A stretch of DNA of 64,000 nucleotides from Nonomuraea aurantiaca (GTDB taxonomy: Bacteria > Actinomycetota > Actinomycetes > Streptosporangiales > Streptosporangiaceae). The notes below the pieces were generated by a model. It saw nothing but the letters and a program-made list of their open reading frames with translations, was not told where the DNA came from and ran no database searches. Below, piece by piece: positions 1 through 8,327 of the stretch (position 1 is its first letter; every line of letters begins with the position of its first letter). Made by a program: the position numbers and the translations under genes. Where the stretch lies: NCBI RefSeq assembly GCF_020215705.1, contig NZ_JAIWNB010000001.1:930001-994000 (forward strand), in the 5' to 3' direction.

Positions 1-1353
1 ACGCTGAACGCTCTGAACGCCGCCTGTCCCGATCGGGTGGTCGGACCCTGCCACCCCGCTTATGACGAGGTGCGGCTGCTCTTCAACGGCATGCACGATC
101 TGCGGCCGCGGCTGATCTGCCTGCCGCGTGACGTCGCGGAGCTGCGGGCGGTGATCCGTACCGCGCGCGAGGCCGGGCTGGTCACGGCGGTGCGCGGCGG
201 CGGGCACAACGTCGCCGGGTACGCCTCCGTCGAGGACGGGCTGGTCATCGACCTGCGGCTGATGAGCTCGGTGACGGTCGATCCGGGCGAGCGCATCGCC
301 ACGGTCGGCGGCGGCGCCACCTGGAGCCAGGTGGACCTGGCGACCACCGCGTACGGGCTGGCCACCACGGGCGGCACCTTCGACACCACCGGCGTCGGCG
401 GCCTGACCCTGGGCGGCGGCCTCGGACACCTGATGGGCAGATACGGCCTGACCTGCGACAACGTCCTCTCCTACCAGCTCGTCACGGCCGCCGGGGAGGT
501 GGTCGAGGTGGACGCGGAGCGCGATCCCGAGCTCGACTGGGCGCTGCGCGGCGCGGGCCACAACTTCGGCGTGGTGACGGAGTTCCGCTTCCGTACGCAC
601 CCGGTGGGCCTGCTGTACGGCGGCTGCGTGGCCTATCCGCGCGCCGAGCTCGGCCGGGCGGTGCGCCTGTTCCGCGAGCTCATGCTCGACGCGCCCGACG
701 AGCTCAACTGCACGCTGTTCCTGAAAAGGTACGGTCCCACGCACGTCCCGGCGGCGGTGATCTGCGTGGCCTACAGCGGCGACGACGAAGGCTACCGGGC
801 GGCGCTGGAGAAGCGGCTGCGCGGGCCGGAGATCCTCGACTGGCAGCTCATGCCCAGGTCGTACCTGTCGCTGCAGGCCGCGCTCGGCCGCCTGGCGTTC
901 GGGCTCCGGCACTACTGGAGCGCCCGCTTCGCCGACGCCCTGCCGGACGCGCTGGCCGACGCGCTGGTCGAGCGGTTCCTGGCCGGCCGGTGGCTGGGGC
1001 CCTTCAGGGACGGGATCCTCGTGGAGGCGCTGCACGGCGCGGTGCGGCGGGTGCCCGCCGAGGCCACGGCCGTGCCCTTCCGCGGCGCCGCCTTCAACGT
1101 CACGGGCACGGCCATCTGGGCCGACCCGGCCGCCGACGAGGAGCGGATCGCCTGGGCGCGGTCCGTCTCGGCCGCCGCCGAGCCGTACAGCCGCTGGGGC
1201 GACGGCTACATCAACTATGCGTCCACCGGCGACCGGGCCAGGAAGACCTTCGGCGAGACGGCCTTCGACCGGCTGACCTCGGTGAAACGGCGGCTGGACC
1301 CGGACAACTTCTTCCGCGCCAACTACAACGTCGCGCCCTCGGCCGTCCGCTGA
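1..1353 (+). CDS. FAD-linked oxidase, BBE type (5' end outside window)
   Basis: The reading frame is open from base 1, so the true start lies upstream and about 450 residues are visible. The FAD-binding part carries RGGGHNVAGY, whose His is the usual covalent FAD attachment site in this family. Where doubly attached enzymes have a Cys this protein reads TTGGTFDTTG, so single attachment is expected. The C-terminal berberine-bridge segment is complete (YINYASTGDRARKTF, then RLDPDNFFRANYNV). Family members oxidise alcohols, amines or sugars on small molecules with O2. It runs in the same direction as the carbamoyltransferase, capsid-like protein and SDR that follow, so a tailoring role in a biosynthetic cluster is inferred. 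The 116-bp gap after it leaves room for a separate promoter. Confidence 0.86.
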   Translation, partial: TLNALNAACPDRVVGPCHPAYDEVRLLFNGMHDLRPRLICLPRDVAELRAVIRTAREAGLVTAVRGGGHNVAGYASVEDGLVIDLRLMSSVTVDPGERIATVGGGATWSQVDLATTAYGLATTGGTFDTTGVGGLTLGGGLGHLMGRYGLTCDNVLSYQLVTAAGEVVEVDAERDPELDWALRGAGHNFGVVTEFRFRTHPVGLLYGGCVAYPRAELGRAVRLFRELMLDAPDELNCTLFLKRYGPTHVPAAVICVAYSGDDEGYRAALEKRLRGPEILDWQLMPRSYLSLQAALGRLAFGLRHYWSARFADALPDALADALVERFLAGRWLGPFRDGILVEALHGAVRRVPAEATAVPFRGAAFNVTGTAIWADPAADEERIAWARSVSAAAEPYSRWGDGYINYASTGDRARKTFGETAFDRLTSVKRRLDPDNFFRANYNVAPSAVR

Positions 1354-1469
1354 GCCGCGTCCACCGGCTCAACGATGCGTCGCCCCCGGGGTCATCACCA
1401 AGTGGACGCCGTCCAGGGCGGCATGACCTTCACTGGTGGGACTCGGGTCCTTCACCGCAAGGAGTTCTC

Positions 1470-3254
1470 GTGATCGTCCTCGGATACAACGGGTTCGGTA
1501 AGGTCGCCGAACTCTTCGCGCGTTATTACGGGTCGACGGGAATCGACCGCCACATGCTTTACGGCCATGATTCCTCGGCGGCCCTCATGGTGGACGGGGA
1601 ATTGGTCGCGGCCGTCGAGGAGGAGCGGCTCAATCGCGAGAAGAAGACCGCCCGGTTTCCGGCCCAGGCCATCGAATGGGTTTTAAGGGAGGCCGGGAAG
1701 ACATACGAAGAGGTCGATGTCTTCGCGCATTCCTGGCGTTTCTCCCAGGACGTCATGAACAACATGATCGTCGAGATCGTGGACGCCGACGCGCCGGTGG
1801 ACAAGAAATTCGCCAGGCTGCGGCGGCTCGACGACACCTATACCCGGATTTTCAGCCGGGAGGCCATTCTCGCCGACTTCCACGAGCACACGGGACACCC
1901 GCTGACGGCCGAGAAGCTGGTCACGGTGCCGCATCACCTCGCCCACCTGATGACGGGATACCACCTGTCCGGGGGCGGGGACGCGGCCTTCGTGGTCAGC
2001 GACGGCCGGGCGGAGTGGCTGTCGGCGATCCTCGGCGAGGTGCGCGACGGCAAGGTGCGCCTGTTCGACGACGCGACCGTGGACGGGGACAACTCGCTGG
2101 CCCTGCTGTTCGCGGTGCTGACCAGGTATCTCGGCTTCGTGCCCAACAACGACGAGTACAAGGTCATGGGGCTGGCCGGCTACGGCCCGCCGCCGGAGCC
2201 CAATCCGCTGCTCAAGCACGTGGTGGCGCTGACGGACAACGGCCGCTACACCATCCCCTACGCGCCGCGGGCCGTCCGCGCCTATTACGCGCTGTTCGAC
2301 CGGATCTTCGACACGGACCCGGACGGGCGGGAGGACTTCGACGTGCGCGTCCGGGTAGCCGGGGCCGCCCAGGAGATGATCGAGGCGGTGACGGCCCACC
2401 AGCTGCGCGCGCTGGAGGAGCGCAGCGCGCTCCCGCGGCTGCTGTTCGAGGGCGGCCTGGCGCTGAACTGCGTCAACAACACCAAGCTGCTCGAAGGGTC
2501 CAGGTTCACCGAGATGGAGGTGAGCTTCGGCGCCAGCGACCCCGGGGTGGCCATCGGCGCCGCCTTCTACGCCAGTCAGGAGGCGGGCGACAAGCCGAGG
2601 GTCTCCGGCTCGCCGTACCTGGGGCCCGCGTACGGCGACGAGGAGATCCGCGCCACGCTCGACGCTCACGCGGGGCGCGTCGAATGGCGCGAGCTGGCAC
2701 CCGGCGACGTGGCGCGGGAGACGGCCGCGCTGCTGCGGGAGAAGTGCGTGCTCGGCTGGTTCCAGGGCCGGACCGAGTACGGGCCGCGCGCGCTGGGCAA
2801 CCGGAGCATTCTGGCCAATCCCCGGTTCGGCGATATCAAGGACATCATCAACGACCGGATCAAGCACCGGGAGCCGTTCCGGCCGTTCGCGCCCGTCGTC
2901 CTCGAGGACGTGGCCCCCGAGGTGTTCGAGATGGGAAAGAAGCGGGCCTCGCCGTACATGACGTTCGTCTTCCCCGTACGGCCCGGCTACCGCGACCTGA
3001 TTCCCGGAGCCACGCACGTGGACGGCACGTCCAGGATTCAGACGATCCGCGAGGAGGACAACCCGCTGCTGGCGGAGTTGCTCCGTGCCTTCACCGAGCT
3101 GACCGGGGTGCCCTGTCTCATCAACACCTCGTTCAACGTGGCCGGCGAGCCCATCGTGTGCTCTCCGGCCGACGCCATGGACTGCTTCCTGAAGACCGAG
3201 ATGGATTACCTCGTGCTCGGACGGTTTGTAGCCACCAAATCAGCTCAGCGTTGA
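1470..3254 (+). CDS. O-carbamoyltransferase (NodU/CmcH family)
   Basis: A 594-residue protein starting at GTG 1470, chosen because AAGGAG lies 5 nt upstream and the conserved N-terminus (GYN, then GHDSSAALMVDGELVAAVEEE) begins there; the frame is open further upstream but without conserved sequence. The family uses carbamoyl phosphate and ATP to place a carbamoyl group on a hydroxyl of a natural product. Visible family motifs are PHHLAHLMTGYHLSG, GLAGYGP, LFEGGLALNCVNN, then the C-terminal domain with GWFQGRTEYGPRALGNRSI, PFRPFAPVV and LINTSFNVAGEPIV. Length is typical (550-600). All substrate-binding blocks look intact, so it should be active. It sits 36 bp before the capsid-like gene and is probably in one operon with it and the SDR. 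The acceptor cannot be read from the sequence. Confidence 0.92.
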   Translation: MIVLGYNGFGKVAELFARYYGSTGIDRHMLYGHDSSAALMVDGELVAAVEEERLNREKKTARFPAQAIEWVLREAGKTYEEVDVFAHSWRFSQDVMNNMIVEIVDADAPVDKKFARLRRLDDTYTRIFSREAILADFHEHTGHPLTAEKLVTVPHHLAHLMTGYHLSGGGDAAFVVSDGRAEWLSAILGEVRDGKVRLFDDATVDGDNSLALLFAVLTRYLGFVPNNDEYKVMGLAGYGPPPEPNPLLKHVVALTDNGRYTIPYAPRAVRAYYALFDRIFDTDPDGREDFDVRVRVAGAAQEMIEAVTAHQLRALEERSALPRLLFEGGLALNCVNNTKLLEGSRFTEMEVSFGASDPGVAIGAAFYASQEAGDKPRVSGSPYLGPAYGDEEIRATLDAHAGRVEWRELAPGDVARETAALLREKCVLGWFQGRTEYGPRALGNRSILANPRFGDIKDIINDRIKHREPFRPFAPVVLEDVAPEVFEMGKKRASPYMTFVFPVRPGYRDLIPGATHVDGTSRIQTIREEDNPLLAELLRAFTELTGVPCLINTSFNVAGEPIVCSPADAMDCFLKTEMDYLVLGRFVATKSAQR

Positions 3255-3290
3255 CAACCATTTCAACGGTCTTTCGGGGAGGGGCAAGGC

Positions 3291-4088
3291 ATGTCTCCTG
3301 GCGAGGAGTTCGCGTGGGCGGTGGCGGGCTCGCGGAACGGCGGCGACGTCGAGGTACCGTACCGGCTGGCGCTGACCGAGGCGTTCCCGCTGTTCAAGAC
3401 CCGGCCGCGCTACACGGTCCGGCACCTGCTGAAGAGCGCGAAGGTGGGCGACGGGCAGGTGCCCTACGTGCACGAGGCGCCGCCGCCCGAGCTGGCGCCG
3501 TCGGGCACCTCGTACGCCGAGACGCCCGAGTCCGTCTTCGCCGCCAGCGTCCGCGTGGCCGCCCTGACCGAGGTCAAGGTCGGCGTGCCCGTGCCGAAGG
3601 GCGTGCTCGACGAGCCCGGCCTGCTGGCCGCCTTCGTGGACTATCGCGTGCTCGTACGGCTGTCCACGGTCGAGAACCAGATCCTGCTGCACGGATCGGG
3701 CGACGGCGCGATCGACGGGCTGCTGCACCTGGCGGACTCGCGCCACGCGCCGTTCGACGGCGATCCCGAGGACGCGCTGACCGCGGCGGCGGCCGAGGTC
3801 GAGGAGACCGGCGGCTCGTGCGACGGCATCGTCACCCACCCGGGCCTGTACTGGAAGCTGGTCCGGGACGGGACGCTCGACCGGCTGGCGACGGCCGGGA
3901 TCCGCGTCTCGCGCACCCGCATGATCGGCGCGGGGGACGCGCTGCTCGGCGACTTCCGCGCGGCCGTGACGCTGCTCGACCCCGCGCAGTCCACGCTGCG
4001 GCTGCGCCGGGACACCGAGGTCATCGAGGCGAGCACTCGCGTCGGCCTGGCCGTACATCTGCCGCAGCACTTCCTGCTGCTCTCCTGA
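3291..4088 (+). CDS. HK97-fold capsid-like shell protein (probable family 3 encapsulin)
   Basis: A 265-residue protein whose layout follows HK97-type capsid subunits from end to end. There is an N-terminal arm (1-35), an E-loop region (about 58-98, EAPPPELAPSG..AETPESVF), the long spine helix and P-domain (104-135, GVLDEPGLLAAFVDYRVL), the typical LLHGSGDGAIDGLL turn (132-145), and an A-domain (160-265) with GIVTHPGLYWKL, LLGDFRAAV and RVGLAVHLPQHFLLL. No portal, terminase, protease or tail gene lies nearby, so it is not part of a visible phage. Its neighbours are a carbamoyltransferase (36 bp upstream) and an SDR (13 bp downstream). Known family 3 encapsulins are exactly such capsid-like genes inside actinobacterial biosynthetic clusters. 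That it assembles a shell, and what it holds, is inference. No cargo-tag tail is obvious on the neighbouring enzymes. Confidence 0.78.
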   Translation: MSPGEEFAWAVAGSRNGGDVEVPYRLALTEAFPLFKTRPRYTVRHLLKSAKVGDGQVPYVHEAPPPELAPSGTSYAETPESVFAASVRVAALTEVKVGVPVPKGVLDEPGLLAAFVDYRVLVRLSTVENQILLHGSGDGAIDGLLHLADSRHAPFDGDPEDALTAAAAEVEETGGSCDGIVTHPGLYWKLVRDGTLDRLATAGIRVSRTRMIGAGDALLGDFRAAVTLLDPAQSTLRLRRDTEVIEASTRVGLAVHLPQHFLLLS

Positions 4089-4101
4089 GAGGTGTCTGGT
4101 C

Positions 4102-4866
4102 ATGGACCTTGGGTTGAACGGACGTGTCGCGCTCGTGGCGGCGGCCAGCAGCGGGCTCGGGCTGGCCGTGGCCCGCACGCTGGCGGCCGAAGGCGCGCAC
4201 GTCTCCATCTGCGCGCGCGAGCCCGACCGGCTGGCGCGGGCGCACGCCGAGATCGACGCCGCGGGTCCGGGACGGGTGCTCAGCACCAGCGTGGACGTGC
4301 GCGACGAGGCGGCCGTGGCCAAGTGGGTGGGGCGCACCACCGACGAGTTCGGCTCGCTGCACATCGTGGTCAGCAGCTCGGGCGGGGTGCCGCACGGGTC
4401 GCTGGAGGAGTTCGACGTGCCCGTGTACCGGCGGGCGCTGGAGGAGAACACGATCCCGCACGTGAGCGTCGTCCTGGCCGCCCTGCCGCACCTGGACACC
4501 GGCTGGGGCAGGGTGCTGATGCTCACCTCCGAGGCGGTACGCCAGCCGCTGCCCCTGACCGGCCTGTCGGCCGTCGCCCGGCTGGGCGTGCTGGGCTTCG
4601 CCAAGGGGCTCGTACCGAGCCTCGGCCCGCGCGGCATCACCGTGAACGTCCTCGCCCAGGGCTTCCACCGCACGCCCGCGCTCGACCACCAGTTCGGCGA
4701 CGAGGCGGACGCGGCGCTGGCCCGGGTGGCCGAGGGGCTGCCGATGCGCAGGATCGGGCGGCCGGGCGACTTCGGGGCGATCGCCGCGTTCCTGGCCAGC
4801 GAGCACACCTCCTTCATCACGGGCGTGGTGTTGCTGGTTGACGGCGGCAACACCCGCGGCCTGTGA
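4102..4866 (+). CDS. Short-chain dehydrogenase/reductase, atypical active site
   Basis: A 254-residue classical-length SDR. The nucleotide-binding turn is AAASSGLGLAVARTL (residues 13-27) and the later VVSSSGGVPHG matches the NNAG-region strand. The C-terminus SEHTSFITGVVLLVDGG is typical of 3-oxoacyl-ACP-reductase-like SDRs. The expected Tyr-x-x-x-Lys is absent: the aligned stretch reads LTGLSAVARLGVLGFAKGL, with Leu and Arg at those places. A known SDR subgroup shows the same loss, so it may act by another mechanism or be non-catalytic. It starts 13 bp after the capsid-like gene and is presumably co-transcribed. Its likely job is reduction, oxidation or epimerisation of a pathway intermediate. 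Confidence 0.88.
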   Translation: MDLGLNGRVALVAAASSGLGLAVARTLAAEGAHVSICAREPDRLARAHAEIDAAGPGRVLSTSVDVRDEAAVAKWVGRTTDEFGSLHIVVSSSGGVPHGSLEEFDVPVYRRALEENTIPHVSVVLAALPHLDTGWGRVLMLTSEAVRQPLPLTGLSAVARLGVLGFAKGLVPSLGPRGITVNVLAQGFHRTPALDHQFGDEADAALARVAEGLPMRRIGRPGDFGAIAAFLASEHTSFITGVVLLVDGGNTRGL

Positions 4867-4879
4867 GCGGTGCTCGTTC

Positions 4880-6091
4880 ATGAGTGGTCCTGCTGATGAA
4901 CGGCGGCGCCTGCGGCCTGTGACCACTTGGGCGCGGACGTTCGCCGGGCTGGTGGCGGCGCTGTTCGTCACGTTCACGGCGTTCGGCGCGGCGGTGCCGG
5001 TGATCCCGCGGCTGGTGACGGAGGAACTGGGCGGCACGCCGTTCGCCGTCGGCGCGGCCTTCACCGCGACGGCGGCGGTGACACTGGCGCTGCGCCCCTA
5101 CGGCGGCCAGCTCGCGCAGCGCTTCGGCGGTCGCCGGCTGATGCTGGCCGGCTCGGCCCTGGCCGCCGTCGTCGGCGCTCTGTACGCGCTCCCGTGGGGC
5201 CTGCCCGGCCTCATCACCACCCGGCTCGTCATGGGCGTCGCCGAGGCGTTGCTGTTCACGGCGGGGTCGGTGTGGACGGTCCAGCTCGCGCCCGAGAACC
5301 GCCGGGGACAGATCGTCGGCTGGTACGGCCTGGCCATGTGGGGCGGCTTCATGGCCGGTCCCGCCTTGGGCGAGGCGCTGTACCGTCTCGGCTCCTACCC
5401 GGCGGTGTGGGCCGCCGCCGTGGTCCTGCCGCTCGTCGCCGTCGCGGTGCTGAGCCTGCTGCCGTCCGGCGCGCGGCTGCCGGTCGTGTCGCGCAAGCTC
5501 ATCCCGGGCGCCGCGGTGCTGCCGGGGCTGGCACTGGGCATGGGGGCGTTCGGGTACGGCGTGCTGGTGGGTTTCGGCGCGCTGGCCCTGGCTTCCAGAG
5601 GGATCTCCAACGGGCCCGTACTGCTCAGCGTGTTCAGCGCCGCGTACATCACGACCCGGCTCGTGGCCGGCCGCCTCCCGGACCGGCTCGGCCCGATGCC
5701 GGTGATCGTCGCGTCGAGCCTCGCGGAGGCCGCCGGTCTGGCCATGATCGGATTCGCGCCCGGCTGGTGGGTGGCGGCGGCGGGGGCGGTGCTGTCAGGG
5801 GCGGGGTTCACCCTGCTCTACCCGTCACTCGCGATGATCACGATCAGCCGGGCGCCGGAGGCGGAGCGGGGGGCGGCGCTGGGGGCGCTGAGCTCGCTGT
5901 ACGACATCTTCTTCGGGCTCGCGGGGCTGGTCGGCGGGGTGGTCGCGGACATCAGCTATCCGGGGACGTTCGCGCTGGCGGCGGCCGTCGTCCTCGGCTC
6001 ACTCGCCCTCGGCCCACTGGCGACGCGCCAGATCCCTACCCGGCAGGCCGGAGTGGCGAGGGGCGAAGGAGACCAACGGCCGTCAGGTTGA
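4880..6091 (+). CDS. MFS transporter, 12-TM drug/metabolite exporter
   Basis: About 403 residues with regularly spaced hydrophobic helices and an MFS motif-A-like loop after helix 2 (GGQLAQRFGGRRLM). ATG 4880 is used, 13 bp after the SDR stop; an in-frame TTG at 4838 would overlap the SDR and add 14 residues without family character. No strong Shine-Dalgarno is visible, so coupling to the SDR is possible. In this setting it most likely exports the cluster product or gives self-resistance. Its last 9 bases overlap the convergent regulator gene, so the two 3' ends share sequence. Confidence 0.88.
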   Translation: MSGPADERRRLRPVTTWARTFAGLVAALFVTFTAFGAAVPVIPRLVTEELGGTPFAVGAAFTATAAVTLALRPYGGQLAQRFGGRRLMLAGSALAAVVGALYALPWGLPGLITTRLVMGVAEALLFTAGSVWTVQLAPENRRGQIVGWYGLAMWGGFMAGPALGEALYRLGSYPAVWAAAVVLPLVAVAVLSLLPSGARLPVVSRKLIPGAAVLPGLALGMGAFGYGVLVGFGALALASRGISNGPVLLSVFSAAYITTRLVAGRLPDRLGPMPVIVASSLAEAAGLAMIGFAPGWWVAAAGAVLSGAGFTLLYPSLAMITISRAPEAERGAALGALSSLYDIFFGLAGLVGGVVADISYPGTFALAAAVVLGSLALGPLATRQIPTRQAGVARGEGDQRPSG

Positions 6092-6754
6092 CATGAGGCC
6101 GGAGCGGTAGGCGAAGGAGACCAGCTGGGCCCGATCCTTGGCCTTCAGCTTCGCGCGGAGCCGGTGCAAATGGGTGCGTACCGTACTGACCCCGATGTAC
6201 AACTCTCCCGCCACCTCCTCGGTCGACCGCCCCTGCGCGACCAGGAGAAGGACCTGCTGCTCGCGCGGCGTCAGTCCGGCCAGCGTGGGCTGCTCCAGCT
6301 CGGCGGGAGGGGGCTCCCGCTGCCTGAACCAGTCGACCAGCCGCTGCGTCACGACGGGCGAGAGCATGGTCTGCCCCCGGCCCGCCGCCCTGATGACGGC
6401 GACGACCTCGTCCTGCGTGGAATCCTGGGTCAGCAGCCCGTTCGCGCCCGCGCGCAGCACGTCGGTGACCGTCTGATCGGTGTGGTCGACGGTGAACACG
6501 ACCACCCGTGGCTCGGGGTCCAGCTTCTCGGCCCGTAATCGCTGGATCAGCTCCAGCCCGGACAGCCCGCCGAGAGTCAGCCCGGTGACCACGACCTCGG
6601 GATGATGCTTGCGGGCGAGCATGATCGCATGGACTCCGCTGTCGGTGGTCTCGATCACGTTGACGTCGTCCCTGGACGCCAGGATCGACAGGAGGCCGAA
6701 TCGGGTTATCGCGTATTTATCACAGATAATCACTCTTAGTGACGCACCGCACAT
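6083..6754 (-). CDS. NarL/LuxR-family regulator with degenerate receiver
   Basis: A 223-residue protein: a receiver-like domain (about 6-120) and a LuxR-type HTH (160-220, LTPREQQVLLLVAQGRSTEEVAGELYIGVSTVRTHL). The HTH is fully conserved. The receiver keeps the switch Thr (VVVFTVDH) but not the chemistry: the phospho-acceptor Asp is Gly in VVVTGLTLGGLSG, the Asp pair is reduced to CDK, and the conserved Lys is Gln in GLLTQDS. It should not work by ordinary phosphotransfer. Phosphorylation-independent regulators of this kind control several antibiotic clusters, some by binding the product. It is convergent with the exporter and has no sensor kinase beside it. It probably regulates the adjoining cluster. 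Confidence 0.88.
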   Translation of the reverse strand: MCGASLRVIICDKYAITRFGLLSILASRDDVNVIETTDSGVHAIMLARKHHPEVVVTGLTLGGLSGLELIQRLRAEKLDPEPRVVVFTVDHTDQTVTDVLRAGANGLLTQDSTQDEVVAVIRAAGRGQTMLSPVVTQRLVDWFRQREPPPAELEQPTLAGLTPREQQVLLLVAQGRSTEEVAGELYIGVSTVRTHLHRLRAKLKAKDRAQLVSFAYRSGLMST

Positions 6755-7209
6755 GCGAACTCTTTTCCGTGATTTGTGGGCAGCATGTCACATCTGTTCG
6801 GTTATGCCGTCCTAGTACACGCCAAATCAGGGATTTCTAGGGGGTGCGGCATCTTGACATTTGGTCCGACTTGGAGCTGGACAAGTGGGTAATGTGCCGG
6901 GGCGCGGGTGAGAGATGGTCACTGTCCGTCTCCACGGCCTGGATGGCGGGGGGATAGCCCTGTCGGCCCGCCGTCCAACGGCTACGATCGCCGGGTAGCG
7001 TCGGCGTGGCCACGCGGAGCCGGGACCCTGCTGGTGTGAGGAAGTCGCACTCCCTCGCCGCGAGACGAAAAGGCTCAGTGCTGCTGTGCAGACGGCGCTT
7101 TAGATGCCGTCCTATCGATGGCCATCGTGAATTCTTGACGATCCCGTCCTTAAAAGGTCGGCGATCGAGCCCTTTGCCCTTGCTGCCGTTCGAGCGGTGC
7201 CGTGATGAC
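6755..7209. other. Intergenic region, 455 bp
   Basis: No convincing gene on either strand; open frames here (for example from 7006) lack protein-like composition. A consensus -35 hexamer TTGACA lies at 6854-6859 on the plus strand without a good -10 at 16-19 bp. The part nearest 6754 must hold the promoter of the regulator, which reads leftward and has GGAAAAGAG just before its ATG. Confidence 0.5.
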
Positions 7210-7767
7210 CTACTGGCTCGAGAGCAGGAACAGCGTGTAGGCCGCCAGCGTCGCGGCGTCCGTGATCTCGCCGTCGCGGATCATGACCTCGAAGTCCGCG
7301 CGCTTGAACCACCGATGCAGCAGATCCTGCTCCTCGACCTCCAGCTCGTTGGGTCCCGGCTCCAGCCCCGTGGCCACGAACACGTCGAACCCCTGTGACG
7401 ACATGCCCTTGGCGCAGCTCAGCCGCCCCAGGTGCCGCATGTCCGCCGCCGTCAGGCCGGTCTCCTGGCGCAGCTCCTCGCGCGCCAGGTGCTCGGGATC
7501 GCCGGTCCGCATCTGCGGGAACGTGCCCTGCGGGAACTCCCACGAGCGGGCGCGGATCGGGTAGCGGTACTGCTCCACCAGATGCAGCCCGTCGTTCTCG
7601 ACCGGGATGACCAGCGCGTAGTCGGGCTTCTCGACGTAGGAGTAGATGCCTTCTGAACCGTCCAGGCGGCGGATGCGGTCCTCGCGCATGCGCAGGTACG
7701 GGCTCTCGTACACGACCTCGGTCGAGAGGCGCCTGATGGGATGCTCGCTGTCCGGTCGTACGTCCAT
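7210..7767 (-). CDS. NUDIX hydrolase (ADP-ribose pyrophosphatase-like)
   Basis: A 185-residue protein starting at ATG 7767 (MDVRPDSEH), five bases after the stop of the cupin gene, so the two form an operon. The order is YESPYLRMREDRI, YALVIPV, VEQYRYPIRARSWEFPQG, then the Nudix-box region AREELRQETGL, as in ADP-ribose or sugar-nucleotide pyrophosphatases. The box is not canonical: relative to REUxEExGU the first Arg is Glu and the first Glu of the EE pair is Gln, and the upstream Gly-x5-Glu part is hard to place. The remaining Glu residues could still bind metal. Family members cleave nucleoside diphosphates linked to another moiety; the substrate here is unknown. Confidence 0.85.
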   Translation of the reverse strand: MDVRPDSEHPIRRLSTEVVYESPYLRMREDRIRRLDGSEGIYSYVEKPDYALVIPVENDGLHLVEQYRYPIRARSWEFPQGTFPQMRTGDPEHLAREELRQETGLTAADMRHLGRLSCAKGMSSQGFDVFVATGLEPGPNELEVEEQDLLHRWFKRADFEVMIRDGEITDAATLAAYTLFLLSSQ

Positions 7768-7772
7768 GGCTC

Positions 7773-8327
7773 CTACTCGGTACGCGCGGTGAAGTCGGCG
7801 AAGTCGAACCCCGGTGAGACGACGCAGCTGACCAGGACCTCCTCGCCGCCGGCGGGCCGGGCCGACTGCCACACGCCGCCCGGCACCACGGCCTGCGGCA
7901 CCTGGCCGTCCTCGACCAGCGGGCCCAGGATGACGCTCTCGTCGCCGATCGTCAGGCTCAGCGGACCGCCCCGGTGCCACAGCCACACCTCGTCGGACCG
8001 GACCACGTGCGGGACCGACTCCTCGCCGGGCCCCAGCAGGAAGTAGATGCCGGTGGCGGAGGAACGGGAGCCGGGATAGCCGGCGGGCAGGAAGGAGACG
8101 GGCGCCCGCCAGGTCTCACGGAACCAGCCGCCCTCGGGATGGGGCAGCAGGTCCAGGGCGCGGGCGATGGGCGGGCGATCCTCGAACGCGATCGCCGCGC
8201 CGGTGACGTCACGGCGCAGGAATCGGGTGCCGTCGAGGACCAGCTGGCCGTCCAGCTCGCTGGCCAGGGCCTCAGCCTCGTCGGCGACCTGGATGGACGG
8301 GCCGCCCGGATAGATCGTCAGCTCCAC
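7773..8327 (-). CDS. Cupin, DUF985 family
   Basis: A 184-residue protein from GTG 8327 (VELTIYPGGPS); an upstream in-frame ATG at 8414 adds a Pro/Arg-rich tail that is probably not translated. The family signature LLPHPEGGWFRETWR, the YFLLGPGEESVPHVVRSDEVW strand pair and the VPGGVWQSARP turn mark a DUF985 cupin, a small beta-barrel of unassigned chemistry in bacteria; some relatives bind sugar-like ligands. It is the first gene of a two-gene unit with the Nudix hydrolase, with only five bases between them, which suggests a shared substrate clean-up role. That is inference from position only. Confidence 0.85.
   Translation of the reverse strand: MELTIYPGGPSIQVADEAEALASELDGQLVLDGTRFLRRDVTGAAIAFEDRPPIARALDLLPHPEGGWFRETWRAPVSFLPAGYPGSRSSATGIYFLLGPGEESVPHVVRSDEVWLWHRGGPLSLTIGDESVILGPLVEDGQVPQAVVPGGVWQSARPAGGEEVLVSCVVSPGFDFADFTARTE

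Noticed and set aside
3291..4088. Evidence of a prophage
   Set aside because: The capsid-like protein has no other phage structural or packaging gene around it and its neighbours are metabolic.
1676..4117. An 813-codon open frame on the plus strand
   Set aside because: It lies across the carbamoyltransferase and capsid-like genes in another frame and is Arg/Gly/Ala-rich without motifs, a common artefact of high GC.
7006..7398. A 130-codon frame as a new gene
   Set aside because: Composition is not protein-like and it runs antisense into the Nudix gene.
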